Origin: a virus
Direction: 5' to 3' (one strand)
Virus record (IMG/VR): IMGVR_UViG_3300034073_003245
Span: 21,717-85,716 of that record
Length of the DNA: 64,000 nt
Shown here piece by piece: positions 1-8,555 of the stretch. The translations under genes and the position numbers were made by a program. Within the stretch, counting starts at the first letter, position 1. Each line of letters opens with the position of its first letter. The notes beneath the pieces are model-generated. The model was not told the DNA's origin and made no database searches. It saw only the letters and a program-made list of their open reading frames with translations.

Positions 1-555
1 CTCATGTGTCGCCCAGTCAAGAGTAATACCGTGTCTTTCGTCTGCGAAGAAATACGCTTTATCGTCTGTGGCGTTCCAATAGACGTAGGCAGTTGGCGTG
101 TCTTCATCCCATGTAAAAAATGTTGTTTTATAAGAAAGAACACCGCTTGCATTAAAGTAGATGTAGTAAAGGCCAGTAGTGTCAGGAATCGTGACGGTTT
201 CTGTTGTGGTCTTTACGTAGCGTACGCCCTTGCACCAGACCGTATATGACGTTACGCTTGGGGCAATAGAAAATGTTCTTGTTGCCTCATTGAATGAAAT
301 AACGCTTTCTGACTTATCTTCGTGGCCAATTGGTTCTGAATCAGCGCCAGTTGCATTAACCCACTCTGAGCCGTCGTACTCTAGGAATTCTCCATTTTGT
401 GGCGTTGTTATGCCAACATCAGTCAGATCATCAAGCGGTATTCCTACGCCGGTTCCACTGACAAGACGCCAGGCACTGCCGTCCCACTTCCAGGTCTTGG
501 AACCGGCAGTAAATTCGTCGTTTACGGATGGTGTATTTGGGAAGTCAATAGCCAC
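1..555 (-). CDS. Tail fibre protein, partial (runs off left edge)
   Basis: The frame is open from a GTG at 553-555 to the window edge, giving 185 residues with no stop. The N-terminus (AIDFPNTPSVNDEFTAG, then TWKWDGSAW) is nearly the same as that of the fibre gene at 731-2029, so the two probably share a particle-attachment segment. It is followed by a fibre-type module (LTDVGITTPQNGEFLEYDG) and a beta-rich region of the type seen in many phage fibres (TTGLYYIYFNASGVL, AYVYWNATDDKAYFF). The GTG overlaps the TAG of the upstream micro-ORF by one base (TAGTG), which suggests coupled translation. The receptor-binding end lies outside the window. Role as a tail fibre is inferred from these modules and the neighbours. 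Confidence 0.8.
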   Translation of the reverse strand, partial: MAIDFPNTPSVNDEFTAGSKTWKWDGSAWRLVSGTGVGIPLDDLTDVGITTPQNGEFLEYDGSEWVNATGADSEPIGHEDKSESVISFNEATRTFSIAPSVTSYTVWCKGVRYVKTTTETVTIPDTTGLYYIYFNASGVLSYKTTFFTWDEDTPTAYVYWNATDDKAYFFADERHGITLDWATHE

Positions 556-731
556 TACTCAACCTCCCACGGTTCAGGTGTGTTACCCTCAGCAAGCCAC
601 GCAAGATACTGTTGATAATCAGTATTAGCAGGATCGGGGGGAATAGACAAAACCATTCCATCTTCAGTTCGTGCCATGATTGATTCCTGTGAACCAACAG
701 GCCGTTCGTGTTTCCAAATCAAGTATCGCAT
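555..731 (-). CDS. Micro-ORF between fibre genes (58 aa)
   Basis: This is a 58-residue frame. Its ATG overlaps the TAA of the upstream fibre gene (TAATG) and its TAG overlaps the GTG of the downstream fibre gene, so it is wedged between two fibre genes with one-base overlaps. The C-terminal half carries NTDYQQYLAWLAEGNTPEPW, almost identical to the end of the micro-ORF at 3578-3745. Short proteins with this sort of Tyr/Trp-rich end occur next to phage fibre genes and as C-termini of fibre-assembly proteins. A fibre chaperone or assembly role is plausible but inferred. A later in-frame ATG (MARTEDG) is a possible shorter start; the coupled start is preferred. Confidence 0.7.
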   Translation of the reverse strand: MRYLIWKHERPVGSQESIMARTEDGMVLSIPPDPANTDYQQYLAWLAEGNTPEPWEVE

Positions 732-2029
732 TACAACTCAGCCTGAACAGAAATAAACGCATTAGCATTTCTTGTGTACAACATCCCGGCTACCCCGTTA
801 GTGCTTGTTGCACCAACAATAGACCCATACACACGACAACTATGGGGTGTTGCTTGGTCAAGAGTCATTGAATCAACTCTTTGTTCTACGGCCAGCACAT
901 ACACACCGTAATATTGGGAGCCGGAAACATAGGACAGCGTGGGGGTAGCCCTCATATGTTGGGGAAAATGAAGCACTGCTTCCCATGTTGTGCTTCCTGT
1001 CATGTATGCCAATCCGAACGCTTTGCCTGTGCCGGATGCGAGATTGGTGTAGTACCGCTGGCAGAGTGCCAACTCAATACCATACGGTCTCTGCTCAAAC
1101 GGGGTCGCCTGAGAGTTGGCCTCTAATTGCACGCCCGTAATGGCAAATATGTCGTTTGTCGTATCAAGTGCATCAACTGTCCCAGTTGCACCAAGAATGA
1201 TTCCGGTAGAATCGCTAAACCAAGAATTAACCGTTGAGGTCTGCTGCTCGCTGCCGATCTGAACGGGGAAGTAAACACGCAGACCAGTGCCGTTGTCCTT
1301 TAACCATGTGCCAGACGAATCACCGGGCAAGGTAACTGTTTTGTACTCCCAAGTATTTACCGCATTAACCGTATAGGTAGTAATGTATTTTCTATCTTCA
1401 GAGTTATTCCCGAAGGCGACAGAATGAGTCCCAGTTGCTGCAGAACGGACCCAGAAAGAAAGGCTTAGTTGCTTTGCCTCGCTGGTGCCATAGGCTAGAA
1501 AAGCAACATTGTTTCCCTCAATACGGTGTTCAAAGTAGTTAGCCGAACTGGTCCCAGCGGCAAGACCTAGAGTTGCCGTCATTCTTAGGGAGTTTGTAAA
1601 CCCAGTAGGCGCGTCTGTTGATTGCGCTACGCTCATCGCGGAACCACCAAACTTAAAAAAATACCATCGGTCAACAGAGTACCCAGCGCCAGTAATGGTG
1701 GCATTACGCTGGTTTATCAGCATATCTCCATTGATGATGAGGTTGCGGTTCGCTGGGGCTCCCGTAGAGCCAGCCGGACCAGTCTCGCCCTGAATACCTT
1801 GCGGACCAGGGTCACCCTGAACCCCCTGCGGACCAGCAGGACCAGTTTCACCCTGAATGCCTTGCGGGCCGGTTGCGCCAGTTTCTCCCTGTGGGCCCTG
1901 TGGCCCTGTCGGCCCTACTGCGCCGCCGACAACCAAAAGAATCCAGGATGATCCGTCCCACTTCCACGTACGGTCGCCAGAAGTGAATTCGTCGTTTAGT
2001 GCTGGGGAGTTAGGAAAATCAATAGCCAT
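731..2029 (-). CDS. Tail fibre with collagen-like repeats
   Basis: A 432-residue protein. Residues 1-35 match the attachment segment of the fibre gene at the left edge. Residues about 37-92 are Gly-X-Y collagen-like repeats ([19 protein letters not shown] and on), which form trimeric rods in phage fibres. Then comes a globular module beginning [16 protein letters not shown] and ending in a segment with [20 protein letters not shown]. That same module makes up most of the fibre at 3745-4785, so the two are paralogues. The C-terminal part is probably the receptor-binding head. The stop overlaps the start of the next micro-ORF. Confidence 0.85.
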   Translation of the reverse strand: MAIDFPNSPALNDEFTSGDRTWKWDGSSWILLVVGGAVGPTGPQGPQGETGATGPQGIQGETGPAGPQGVQGDPGPQGIQGETGPAGSTGAPANRNLIINGDMLINQRNATITGAGYSVDRWYFFKFGGSAMSVAQSTDAPTGFTNSLRMTATLGLAAGTSSANYFEHRIEGNNVAFLAYGTSEAKQLSLSFWVRSAATGTHSVAFGNNSEDRKYITTYTVNAVNTWEYKTVTLPGDSSGTWLKDNGTGLRVYFPVQIGSEQQTSTVNSWFSDSTGIILGATGTVDALDTTNDIFAITGVQLEANSQATPFEQRPYGIELALCQRYYTNLASGTGKAFGLAYMTGSTTWEAVLHFPQHMRATPTLSYVSGSQYYGVYVLAVEQRVDSMTLDQATPHSCRVYGSIVGATSTNGVAGMLYTRNANAFISVQAEL

Positions 2030-2039
2030 TTACATACCC

Positions 2040-2735
2040 CTAGTTACGGTAACCGTACACCCGAATAGTGCCACCATTGAAGTTTCCAGAACTCATGTTT
2101 AGCGTAAAGCCAGTGTATGGTTCATTATTTGCCTGCATCCCGCCGCCGTAGCCAAATACATCTTCCATGCTGGCCATCCATGTAGCGTTAGTGCGAAAGC
2201 CCCTATTTGGGTTGAAGACCGTCATATCAACAGCACCATCGTCTGTTCTGCTTGAATAAGCCAAGACCCAGTATGCTCCGTTGTTAATCCTGTTGTAAGA
2301 CGGAGTTGCACTTGATGCTGCTTGGTAACTGTAGACAGAGTAGTAACCGGAGTTTACCCCAGTTAATGTGAAAAAAATAAAAGCGGCTGCAGTATCAATG
2401 TCAATTTTTGACATCATAATTTTATAGTTGTCATAACTTGAATTGAAAGCATTTGTAACACTCACTGTTGATATTCCAGAGTTTACTGTGATGACACCAT
2501 TTGATGCTGTGCCACCCGCTGAACACCCAACACCCGTAATCAACTCTAATCCCGGTGGGTTTGCTGTCGTTGAGTTCGGCGCAACCCACGCCGACCCGTT
2601 CCACACCAACAACTGATTCGTGTCCAACTGGTAGATCAGTTGCCCCTCATACGGAGAGACAGGACGGCTAGCAGTGTCAGCAACAACACCAGCCTGAGCA
2701 ATACGAGACGACGGGATTTGATTACTGAGGCCCAT
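2040..2735 (-). CDS. Tail fibre / minor tail protein (YDNYKI type)
   Basis: A 231-residue protein starting at the ATG that overlaps the TGA of the upstream micro-ORF (TGATG); a GTG three bases earlier is an alternative. The N-terminal 60 residues contain RPVSPYEGQLIYQLDT and LLVWNGSAWV, a short module typical of phage fibre N-termini. The C-terminal domain has FNSSYDNYKI and ends NGGTIRVYGYRN. It is a clear paralogue of the next gene upstream (2844-3578), which ends in VYGYRKS. The family occurs at the distal ends of phage tail proteins, and a receptor-binding role is inferred. Confidence 0.8.
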   Translation of the reverse strand: MGLSNQIPSSRIAQAGVVADTASRPVSPYEGQLIYQLDTNQLLVWNGSAWVAPNSTTANPPGLELITGVGCSAGGTASNGVITVNSGISTVSVTNAFNSSYDNYKIMMSKIDIDTAAAFIFFTLTGVNSGYYSVYSYQAASSATPSYNRINNGAYWVLAYSSRTDDGAVDMTVFNPNRGFRTNATWMASMEDVFGYGGGMQANNEPYTGFTLNMSSGNFNGGTIRVYGYRN

Positions 2736-2863
2736 CACTCACCACCCAATAGTTCAGGTGTGTTCGCCTGCTGTTCCATCCAGGCCTCGTATTCCTCTTC
2801 CGTCATCGGACGCACAAGGTCATCAATCTGGATATTGGGCCATTCAGGACTTTCTGTATCCAT
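2735..2863 (-). CDS. Micro-ORF between fibre genes (42 aa)
   Basis: A 42-residue frame that begins inside the last 20 bases of the upstream fibre gene and stops at a TGATG shared with the downstream fibre start. The second half reads MTEEEYEAWMEQQANTPEL. This resembles the x-Y-x-x-W-x-x-x-x-NTPE end of the two other micro-ORFs (555-731 and 3578-3745) though it is more diverged. The position and motif argue that it is a real gene of the same micro-family. Function unknown; a fibre-assembly accessory role is a guess. Confidence 0.55.
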   Translation of the reverse strand: MDTESPEWPNIQIDDLVRPMTEEEYEAWMEQQANTPELLGGE

Positions 2864-3578
2864 AAACACAGATAACACCTCCATTCATCGCAGACGAAGA
2901 ACTAAGAACAAAACCAGTATAAGCAGAAGCAACTTTATGCACAGAAGTTGACCTCCCTAACCCCAAGTCTGTTCTCCAAAGTTCAGAATTGAAAATTGTG
3001 TGTCTGGCAAGATTTGGCCCCATCACGGTTATGTCACAGTATGTACCACCCGTGTAATTTGCCCCTGCCCAGTTAGCAGATGTCTGACTGACGCTCCTTG
3101 CGGCCTGTGGTGAACCTGAACCAAATGTTACATATGTGATAGCAGAGTCATAATCCGCACTAGTACCGCCAGACAACTGAATATTCATATCGCCATTAGC
3201 AGAACCAGCGCCCCCAGAATAAAGAATTTTATAGTTATCGTATGTTGAAGAAAAGGCACTAGATACTGTTACAGAATAAACATTATTGCCGACCGTTTGT
3301 GACTTAATAAAAACTAGACCACCAGCAGAATTAGCAAATGCGGTAGTGGCTATTTGTGTCGTATTTGTACCAGTCGTAGCAGTAGGTGATGTAGGAACCC
3401 CGGTTAGCGATGGTGAATCGCTAGAAATAAAATTTCCATCCCACGAAGAACCATTCCAAATTTTGACAAGGTCTGTGTCGGTCTCGTAGATCATCTGTCC
3501 CTCATACGGAGTGGTGGGGCGTGTGGTTGATGTGCAGACTCCGGGCCTGAACCCCGACTCAAGGTTGTTGATAGCCAT
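2844..3578 (-). CDS. Tail fibre / minor tail protein (YDNYKI type)
   Basis: A 244-residue protein. I chose the ATG at 3578 (MAINNLESGFRPGV) rather than the longer frame because it overlaps the TAA of the upstream micro-ORF (TAATG), as in the other gene pairs here. The N-terminal module (RPTTPYEGQMIYETDT, IWNGSSWDG) and the C-terminal domain (SSTYDNYKILYSGG, ending GGVICVYGYRKS) are paralogous to 2040-2735. Between them is a short linker (SLTGVPTSPTATTGTNTTQI) of a type common in fibres. Likely part of the adsorption apparatus. Confidence 0.8.
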   Translation of the reverse strand: MAINNLESGFRPGVCTSTTRPTTPYEGQMIYETDTDLVKIWNGSSWDGNFISSDSPSLTGVPTSPTATTGTNTTQIATTAFANSAGGLVFIKSQTVGNNVYSVTVSSAFSSTYDNYKILYSGGAGSANGDMNIQLSGGTSADYDSAITYVTFGSGSPQAARSVSQTSANWAGANYTGGTYCDITVMGPNLARHTIFNSELWRTDLGLGRSTSVHKVASAYTGFVLSSSSAMNGGVICVYGYRKS

Positions 3579-3745
3579 TACTGGGCCTCCCACGGTTCAG
3601 GTGTGTTGCCTTCTTCTAGCCACGCAAGATACTGCTGATAATCGGTGTTCGCTAAATCTTTAGGTATAGCACAAATAAAATCATCATTGTGAAACATGCA
3701 TAGATAATCAGAAACCAAATCTTTATATTCTTTATATTTAATCAT
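3578..3745 (-). CDS. Micro-ORF between fibre genes (55 aa)
   Basis: A 55-residue frame from an ATG overlapping the TAA of the fibre gene at 3745-4785 (TAATG) to a TAA overlapping the ATG of the next fibre gene. The last 25 residues contain NTDYQQYLAWLEEGNTPEPW, nearly identical to the micro-ORF at 555-731 although the first 25 residues differ. The conserved C-terminus with a variable N-terminus suggests a swappable N-terminal part and a constant interaction motif. No function can be assigned with confidence. Confidence 0.7.
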   Translation of the reverse strand: MIKYKEYKDLVSDYLCMFHNDDFICAIPKDLANTDYQQYLAWLEEGNTPEPWEAQ

Positions 3746-4785
3746 TACAACTCCGAACTAAGCCATAAAGTTCTATTTGGGTCGCCCCAGTTGCCAAAAT
3801 AAATTGTTCCATTTCCTAGTGCAGCGCCAGAATAATTAAACTGAATACCTAGCCCACCGCCATAGATTCCGTAAGAAGTGATTGTTCTAAGGTTTGAATT
3901 ATTGTCTGCAATGTATGGGGGGTAAGACCCTATTGGATATGTTGGGTCAGTGCTGGCGGAAGGGACAGCCCTCATAGGAACCGGGTTAAGAACATTAATA
4001 GGAACAACTGCATATGTTCCAAAACCTGAAATCTGAAATGAAGGCAACCCAGTAACAGACAAAGGCTTAGCCCAAAAGTACCGCTGGCACAACGCCAACT
4101 CGGCACCTATCGGCCTCTGCTCAAACGGGGTTGCCTTAAGATTGACTTCAACCTGCACATTAGTAATATGATACTCAAAAGAAGAAAAACTACTATTTTC
4201 AAACTCCAGAGCAACATAACTGGTGTTTGCAGTAGTGCCAAGAGTTTTTCCTGAAATACTAGGAGGAACAAAAGTGTACGAATATTCTTTCCACGATGAA
4301 GAAAGACTAATTGAAGTAGCAACAGTAGTAGAAACCTGACTTGACGGAGAACCACCAGTCCCAAAATTCTGAACAATTCTCAAGGTTTGTATTGCGTTGT
4401 TACTTGGAGATTTTGCCCAAAAAGAAACAGTAACAGGAAACGGAGGAAGAGAGTTGACATTCTCAATTCTCTGAATAAGCCTTCTAGAAGCACCAGTGCC
4501 CCCATACCAACGAATATACCTTTCAATAGGTGTTATACCCGCATAATCCACCCCAGGGGATGTAGAAACAATATCAACCATGCTCAAAGTAAGAGGAAGC
4601 CCTGAATCGCTAGATGAAATAGCCCACCTATCTGCGGTATACACCAAAGCACCCGCTTGACCTGCCGCGATACTTGTAGTAGTACCCCTTTGATTAATCC
4701 GCATATTTCCATTAATGATAAGATTGCGGAAACCCAACCCTGCCGGAAAAAATGCAGACGGCCCTAGAGCAGCAGAAATACCCAT
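3745..4785 (-). CDS. Tail fibre with NLIINGN module
   Basis: A 346-residue protein. The ATG at 4785 (MGISAALGPSAFF) lies two bases after the stop of the preceding gene and is preferred to the longer frame that overlaps it. After a short hydrophobic leader the whole protein is one module starting FRNLIINGNMRINQRG and ending with [20 protein letters not shown] plus a terminal beta domain. The same module follows the collagen repeats in the gene at 731-2029, so one fibre has it on a rod and this one on a short anchor. Receptor recognition is inferred from the family. Confidence 0.8.
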   Translation of the reverse strand: MGISAALGPSAFFPAGLGFRNLIINGNMRINQRGTTTSIAAGQAGALVYTADRWAISSSDSGLPLTLSMVDIVSTSPGVDYAGITPIERYIRWYGGTGASRRLIQRIENVNSLPPFPVTVSFWAKSPSNNAIQTLRIVQNFGTGGSPSSQVSTTVATSISLSSSWKEYSYTFVPPSISGKTLGTTANTSYVALEFENSSFSSFEYHITNVQVEVNLKATPFEQRPIGAELALCQRYFWAKPLSVTGLPSFQISGFGTYAVVPINVLNPVPMRAVPSASTDPTYPIGSYPPYIADNNSNLRTITSYGIYGGGLGIQFNYSGAALGNGTIYFGNWGDPNRTLWLSSEL

Positions 4786-4787
4786 CC

Positions 4788-5120
4788 CTAGACTTCCTTT
4801 TCCCAACCCATAACCGTGCAATTCACGCCCGCACGGTCAGCAAACCCCTGAAGGGTTTCAGCGGCCTCCAACACCAACGCCGTATCCCACACAATCGTGT
4901 CGTACGCCGCAATCGGCAACGCCGACAAAACACGGTTTGACGCTGTAGCCGCCGATCCGATAGCGAGATAGATCAACGCCTCAGCACCGCCAGTGTTAGT
5001 AAACACAACCTGCTTCAGCGTCCACTGCCGTGATGCTGGGACCGTTGCGAGGGTGTCGTTGCTGGTCGGCATCTCCGCAGGTCCATCTAGTCTTTTTTCA
5101 GTTCTGTCGCCAGCGGCCAT
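4788..5120 (-). CDS. Small virion-associated protein, unknown
   Basis: A 110-residue protein between two fibre-type genes, one base after the stop of the upstream gene. The sequence alternates short hydrophobic stretches with Thr/Gly turns (RQWTLKQVVFTNTGG, IYLAIGSAATASNRV, YDTIVWDTALVLEAAETLQG), which suggests a compact beta-sandwich. Its place in the fibre array suggests a structural or adaptor role at the distal tail. I do not recognise a named family. Confidence 0.65.
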   Translation of the reverse strand: MAAGDRTEKRLDGPAEMPTSNDTLATVPASRQWTLKQVVFTNTGGAEALIYLAIGSAATASNRVLSALPIAAYDTIVWDTALVLEAAETLQGFADRAGVNCTVMGWEKEV

Positions 5121-5121
5121 G

Positions 5122-6516
5122 TCAAACTCCTACGTCCATTGCCAAAATTGCGCCATAGCGAGGGTCGCTATAGGCATCTGTTGTGACGGCCTTATAGTTT
5201 GTGCCATCAGTTGTCAGTTCCCACTTGTCTGTTGTCTCGTTCCAGCGCAGTTGCACATTAACAGAAGTTCCACGCTCAATCTCTATTCCAGCGTTAAGAG
5301 TTGGAGAACCAGTGACGCCAGAATTTAGTACAACTATGTTGTCTTCAACGAGCAAATTCTCTGTATTGAGAGTTGTAGTTGTTCCAGAGACAGTCAAATC
5401 TCCAGTGACGACAAGATTGTCGTCAATCGTAACGGTGCCACCGGCTGAATCAATTGTTAGGTTCCCAGTAGTTGTATCAATTTCCCCAGTATCAGTTACC
5501 CCGACTCTTATTTTTCCAGATGTAACTGAGTCAAAAGTTACTGCGTCGCCCGTCCCAACCGCCTGCCCAATCGCAATAGTCGGGTTTGAGCCTTCGCCTG
5601 GGGTGTGAGTAACGGTGACGCCGGTGCCTGCGGTTACATCAGAAACATAGTTGCCAGTTGTATCTGTGCCAAGGTCAATAGCGTCGTTTACCCAGGCTGA
5701 GCCGCTCCATTTCAAGAACTGACCACTAGCAGGCTCACCGATGCTTACGTCGCCAATGTCGTCAAGAGAAGTAATAGTGGTGCCAGCATTGTCTGTGCTG
5801 TTAATCCAGTTGGTTCCGTTGTATTTGAGGACCTGTCCCTCTGTGGGGGAAGTGATTACAACGTCGCCAATGTCATTGATTGAAGTAATGCTTGGTGTTC
5901 CGCCAGCGAGTTCTACCCATGAAGAATCGTAGTAAATAAAACTGCGACCAGTGCTTGAATCAAACCATAAGTCACCCTCAGATGGAGCAATTGGAGCAGT
6001 GTCGCTTACCTCAATGCTTGCGCCACCACCGCCGCCACCCCCTCCGCCAGTTTCAATCCAGGCGGAGTCGTAGTAAACAAACATTGAACCGGTATCAGAC
6101 TCGTACCAAAGATCCCCTTCTTCCGGCTCTGCAGGGGGTGTGTCGCTAATTTCAATACTTGCTCCGCCCCCTCCGGTGACTTGATTCCAAAGATTGTTGG
6201 AGCGGAAGTAAAATACATGGTTAGTAGTGTCAATGGCAATCGCGCCATTTGGTAGTGCTGTAGTGGGGATGCCGTCTGTGGTTACGGTAATAAGACCACT
6301 GATGGCCTTGAACACATCATCTGTTACAAGGGTGTTCTCGCCATCCCTGTAAAGAGTGGTGTCACCAGCAGATGATCCTGCTGACCATGTAATACGCCCG
6401 CCTGCATCTATGCGGATTCTTGGGTGACCATCACCGTTGACACGGGCTGATACAGCCTCATCAGATGGGGAACTGAATTCAATCCCCCTCAGGGGAGTGC
6501 CAACGAATCTTGTCAC
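5122..6516 (-). CDS. Tail fibre with repeated slender modules
   Basis: A 464-residue protein from a GTG. The only purine-rich stretch upstream (GAGG) is very close to it, so the start is less certain. The body holds two copies of a module with EISDTPPAEPEEGDLWY-like sequence and WIETGGG-like ends, separated by poly-Gly. Two further copies carry a DDIGDV-type signature (INDIGDVVITSPTEGQ, LDDIGDVSIGEPASGQ). The C-terminal part contains VTGDLTVSGTTTTLNTENL, typical of long phage fibres and T4-like proximal fibres, ending WELTTDGTNYKAVTT. Likely a structural fibre or baseplate-attached tailspike stem. Confidence 0.8.
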   Translation of the reverse strand: MTRFVGTPLRGIEFSSPSDEAVSARVNGDGHPRIRIDAGGRITWSAGSSAGDTTLYRDGENTLVTDDVFKAISGLITVTTDGIPTTALPNGAIAIDTTNHVFYFRSNNLWNQVTGGGGASIEISDTPPAEPEEGDLWYESDTGSMFVYYDSAWIETGGGGGGGGGASIEVSDTAPIAPSEGDLWFDSSTGRSFIYYDSSWVELAGGTPSITSINDIGDVVITSPTEGQVLKYNGTNWINSTDNAGTTITSLDDIGDVSIGEPASGQFLKWSGSAWVNDAIDLGTDTTGNYVSDVTAGTGVTVTHTPGEGSNPTIAIGQAVGTGDAVTFDSVTSGKIRVGVTDTGEIDTTTGNLTIDSAGGTVTIDDNLVVTGDLTVSGTTTTLNTENLLVEDNIVVLNSGVTGSPTLNAGIEIERGTSVNVQLRWNETTDKWELTTDGTNYKAVTTDAYSDPRYGAILAMDVGV

Positions 6517-6540
6517 GACCTCAATCGCTTTCTTGTTTGC

Positions 6541-6556
6541 AGCCCCCTCGGGGGCT
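6541..6556. other. Short GC hairpin between genes
   Basis: A perfect inverted repeat AGCCCC-CTCG-GGGGCT lies in the 44-base gap between the small gene at 6561-6749 and the fibre gene starting at 6516. There is no T-run directly after it on the minus (coding) strand, so it is not a good intrinsic terminator. It may be an mRNA stability or processing structure. Confidence 0.4.
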
Positions 6557-6560
6557 TATA

Positions 6561-6749
6561 TTAGGCCTTCTTGCCGAATGCTGTGTCGCCTGGGTTCAGG
6601 TAACGCATCACCACTGGGAGCGCCGCCGCCCACAGAGCGTTGAGCGTCAACTTGATGTCCTGGGTGGCAACATAGGTTGACACGCCAGCACCAAGAACGC
6701 TGCGGGCGTAAGAGGCGAGCATTGCCTTGTGTTCTGCTGATAGTTTCAT
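6561..6749 (-). CDS. Small hydrophobic protein, holin-like candidate
   Basis: A 62-residue protein with a good Shine-Dalgarno (AGGAG, five bases before the ATG). The N-terminus is charged (MKLSAEHKAMLASYAR). Two moderately hydrophobic stretches follow, about residues 12-28 and 34-50 (LNALWAAALPVVMRYL), and the end is basic (GKKA). Similar short proteins are common beside phage fibre genes and are sometimes annotated as holins. No endolysin gene is adjacent, so the lysis role is only a possibility; it could equally be a small structural protein. Confidence 0.6.
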   Translation of the reverse strand: MKLSAEHKAMLASYARSVLGAGVSTYVATQDIKLTLNALWAAALPVVMRYLNPGDTAFGKKA

Positions 6750-6757
6750 GTTTTCTC

Positions 6758-8236
6758 CTAACCGATTACGACAACCGTAAAGGCATTTGATGATGGTGCT
6801 GACGAGAACTGAACAGTCACGGTATCCGCATCAGTGCGAATCGTGTCAGCGATAACCGTGTCATAACTTGATGAATCGTAAACCTGAATAAGCACTTCTC
6901 TTGTATTAAAACCATGAATTACGGTAAATGAAGTGTCAACTCCATTGCCAACAGTCTTGCTAACTTTTCTCGCAAGAGAAGGGGTCGTAACGCCGGAACC
7001 CTGAACTCCTCCAGCCGCAAGGTTAGTTCTTGCGTTGGCTTCAGTTGAGGCTCCGGTACCACCGTGGGTTACTGGAAGATCGTTTGTAACCGCAGCAGAC
7101 TGAGAAAGGTCAACTGCGCCAAACTCTGGCACACCGCCAGCAGCGGCGCGGAGAACTTGGTGCTGAGTGCCGGCCGCTGTTACGTCAAGAGCGCCTGTAC
7201 CATTGCCGTAAATAACACCGTTGTCAGTAAACGATTCTTGTCCAGTACCACCGGCAGTAACCGCAACTGTCGTTGCATCCCATGTACCGGTTGTAATCGT
7301 TCCGAGGGTTGTAATTGACGTCTGGCCGACATATGTGGCGGCGATGTCAATTGAATCAGCGTTGACTGTGATTCTGTCGGCAGTGCCAACAGCATCAATC
7401 GTATTGCCCGTCTTTGTAAGACCATTCCCTGCCGTAATCTGCCCGGCGCCAGAGAATTGAGCAAAGTAAAGTTCTGTTGTGCCAAGAGTGATTGTGTCGT
7501 TAGTTGTAAGAACCCATCCGCTGTCGGCGTTTACCGTTCCTTCTGTAACGAAGGTGAACATTCCGGCAGTGACTTTGGCACTCGTGTCTGCATCGTCTGC
7601 TCTTGTTGGAGCGGCGCCATCATTAATGACGTAGATGCCGTTTTGGGATGCGCCAGAACCGGAGTCTTTAATAAGAACCCTATCTCCGGCAGCAAGGGTA
7701 ACGCCGTCAAGCGTATCGCCGGCCTGCAGATCTGCCAGAGCACCCCACGGATCGCTTGTTGTCGCTGCGCGAACAGACGCTTTGACATCCAGGCCTGAAC
7801 GGGCTGCATCAACGTACGCTTTTGTTGCAGCATGGGCAGGATCGGTTGGGGTGCCAAATTTTGCTTGGCCATTAGCGTCTCTTTTTACAAGCGTGCTAAC
7901 TGTTGCTTCTGAAGTCGCTCCAGTAAGAAGATTCCAAAAATCGGCAGATAGCAAACCCGCCGAATCAGTGTCGGCAAGATTCAAAGAAATTGAAATACTG
8001 CCATCAGATGCAGGTGTTAGTGTAATAGCGTCTGTATGATCGCCCGTCTTTGACAGCGTATTTATGGCGTTTTTCCAAGCCGAGTCCGTATCGTCGTACC
8101 AGCGAACGACGCCATTGGCGCTGTTGTAGTACATCCGGCCAGGGAACCCCGTTGGGTCTGTGGCTAGGACCTCAAAACGACCATTAAGAATCTGATTCTG
8201 GTTGAGATCTAGATTTGTGACGAATTTTGTTGCCAT
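6758..8236 (-). CDS. Tail fibre protein
   Basis: A 492-residue protein. The N-terminus (MATKFVTNLDLNQNQILNGR, then GRMYYNSANGVVRWYDDT) is a module known from phage fibre bases. The middle has the AATKAYVDAARSGLD signature and a DRVLIKDSGSGASQNGIYV domain. Then come stem repeats (TAGNGLTKTGNTIDAVG, AVTAGGTGQESFTDNGVIYGNG, LPVTHGGTGAST) of the sort seen in long phage fibres. The C-terminal 75 residues form a small beta domain (SFTVIHGFNTREVLIQVYD, then FSSAPSSNAFTVVVIG) that resembles the end of the next gene upstream. Likely a main long fibre. Confidence 0.88.
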   Translation of the reverse strand: MATKFVTNLDLNQNQILNGRFEVLATDPTGFPGRMYYNSANGVVRWYDDTDSAWKNAINTLSKTGDHTDAITLTPASDGSISISLNLADTDSAGLLSADFWNLLTGATSEATVSTLVKRDANGQAKFGTPTDPAHAATKAYVDAARSGLDVKASVRAATTSDPWGALADLQAGDTLDGVTLAAGDRVLIKDSGSGASQNGIYVINDGAAPTRADDADTSAKVTAGMFTFVTEGTVNADSGWVLTTNDTITLGTTELYFAQFSGAGQITAGNGLTKTGNTIDAVGTADRITVNADSIDIAATYVGQTSITTLGTITTGTWDATTVAVTAGGTGQESFTDNGVIYGNGTGALDVTAAGTQHQVLRAAAGGVPEFGAVDLSQSAAVTNDLPVTHGGTGASTEANARTNLAAGGVQGSGVTTPSLARKVSKTVGNGVDTSFTVIHGFNTREVLIQVYDSSSYDTVIADTIRTDADTVTVQFSSAPSSNAFTVVVIG

Positions 8237-8246
8237 TTAGCCACCC

Positions 8247-8555
8247 TTACGTTAGATAGGCGTATCCCGAAAACGCCGCAGTGAAGGTCACCGTCACTTG
8301 CGTGTTGCTGTTATATGTTACCTCACCTATAACCACAGTATCTGCAGAATCAACCACCATTATTGACGGCTTCCCGCCCAAAGTGTGCTCAATCACCCAC
8401 TCGGTAGCAGGCATAGCCTGTGTATGTATGTGACGCCTCGTATTTCCTGCAGCGCCATTTGACCGGACGATAACTACATTTGGTGCGTCCTGGTCAACAA
8501 TGACCTGGTTAGGAGTGTCCTGAAATACATTGACGTTGTTGGGCACCGAACTCAT
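8247..8555 (-). CDS. Small tail-tip protein with C-terminal beta domain
   Basis: A 102-residue protein whose ATG overlaps the stop of the upstream gene by four bases (ATGA). The first 35 residues are low-complexity with V/N/D repeats (QVIVDQDAPNVVIV). The remainder (TEWVIEHTLGGKPSIMVVD, ending TVTFTAAFSGYAYLT) matches in pattern the C-terminal domain of the long fibre at 6758-8236. It is probably a connector or fibre partner. No enzymatic motif. Confidence 0.7.
   Translation of the reverse strand: MSSVPNNVNVFQDTPNQVIVDQDAPNVVIVRSNGAAGNTRRHIHTQAMPATEWVIEHTLGGKPSIMVVDSADTVVIGEVTYNSNTQVTVTFTAAFSGYAYLT

Noticed and set aside
230-628. Plus-strand 132-codon ORF at the left edge
   Set aside because: The minus strand here encodes recognisable fibre and micro-ORF sequence matching paralogues; the plus-strand frame is a shadow.
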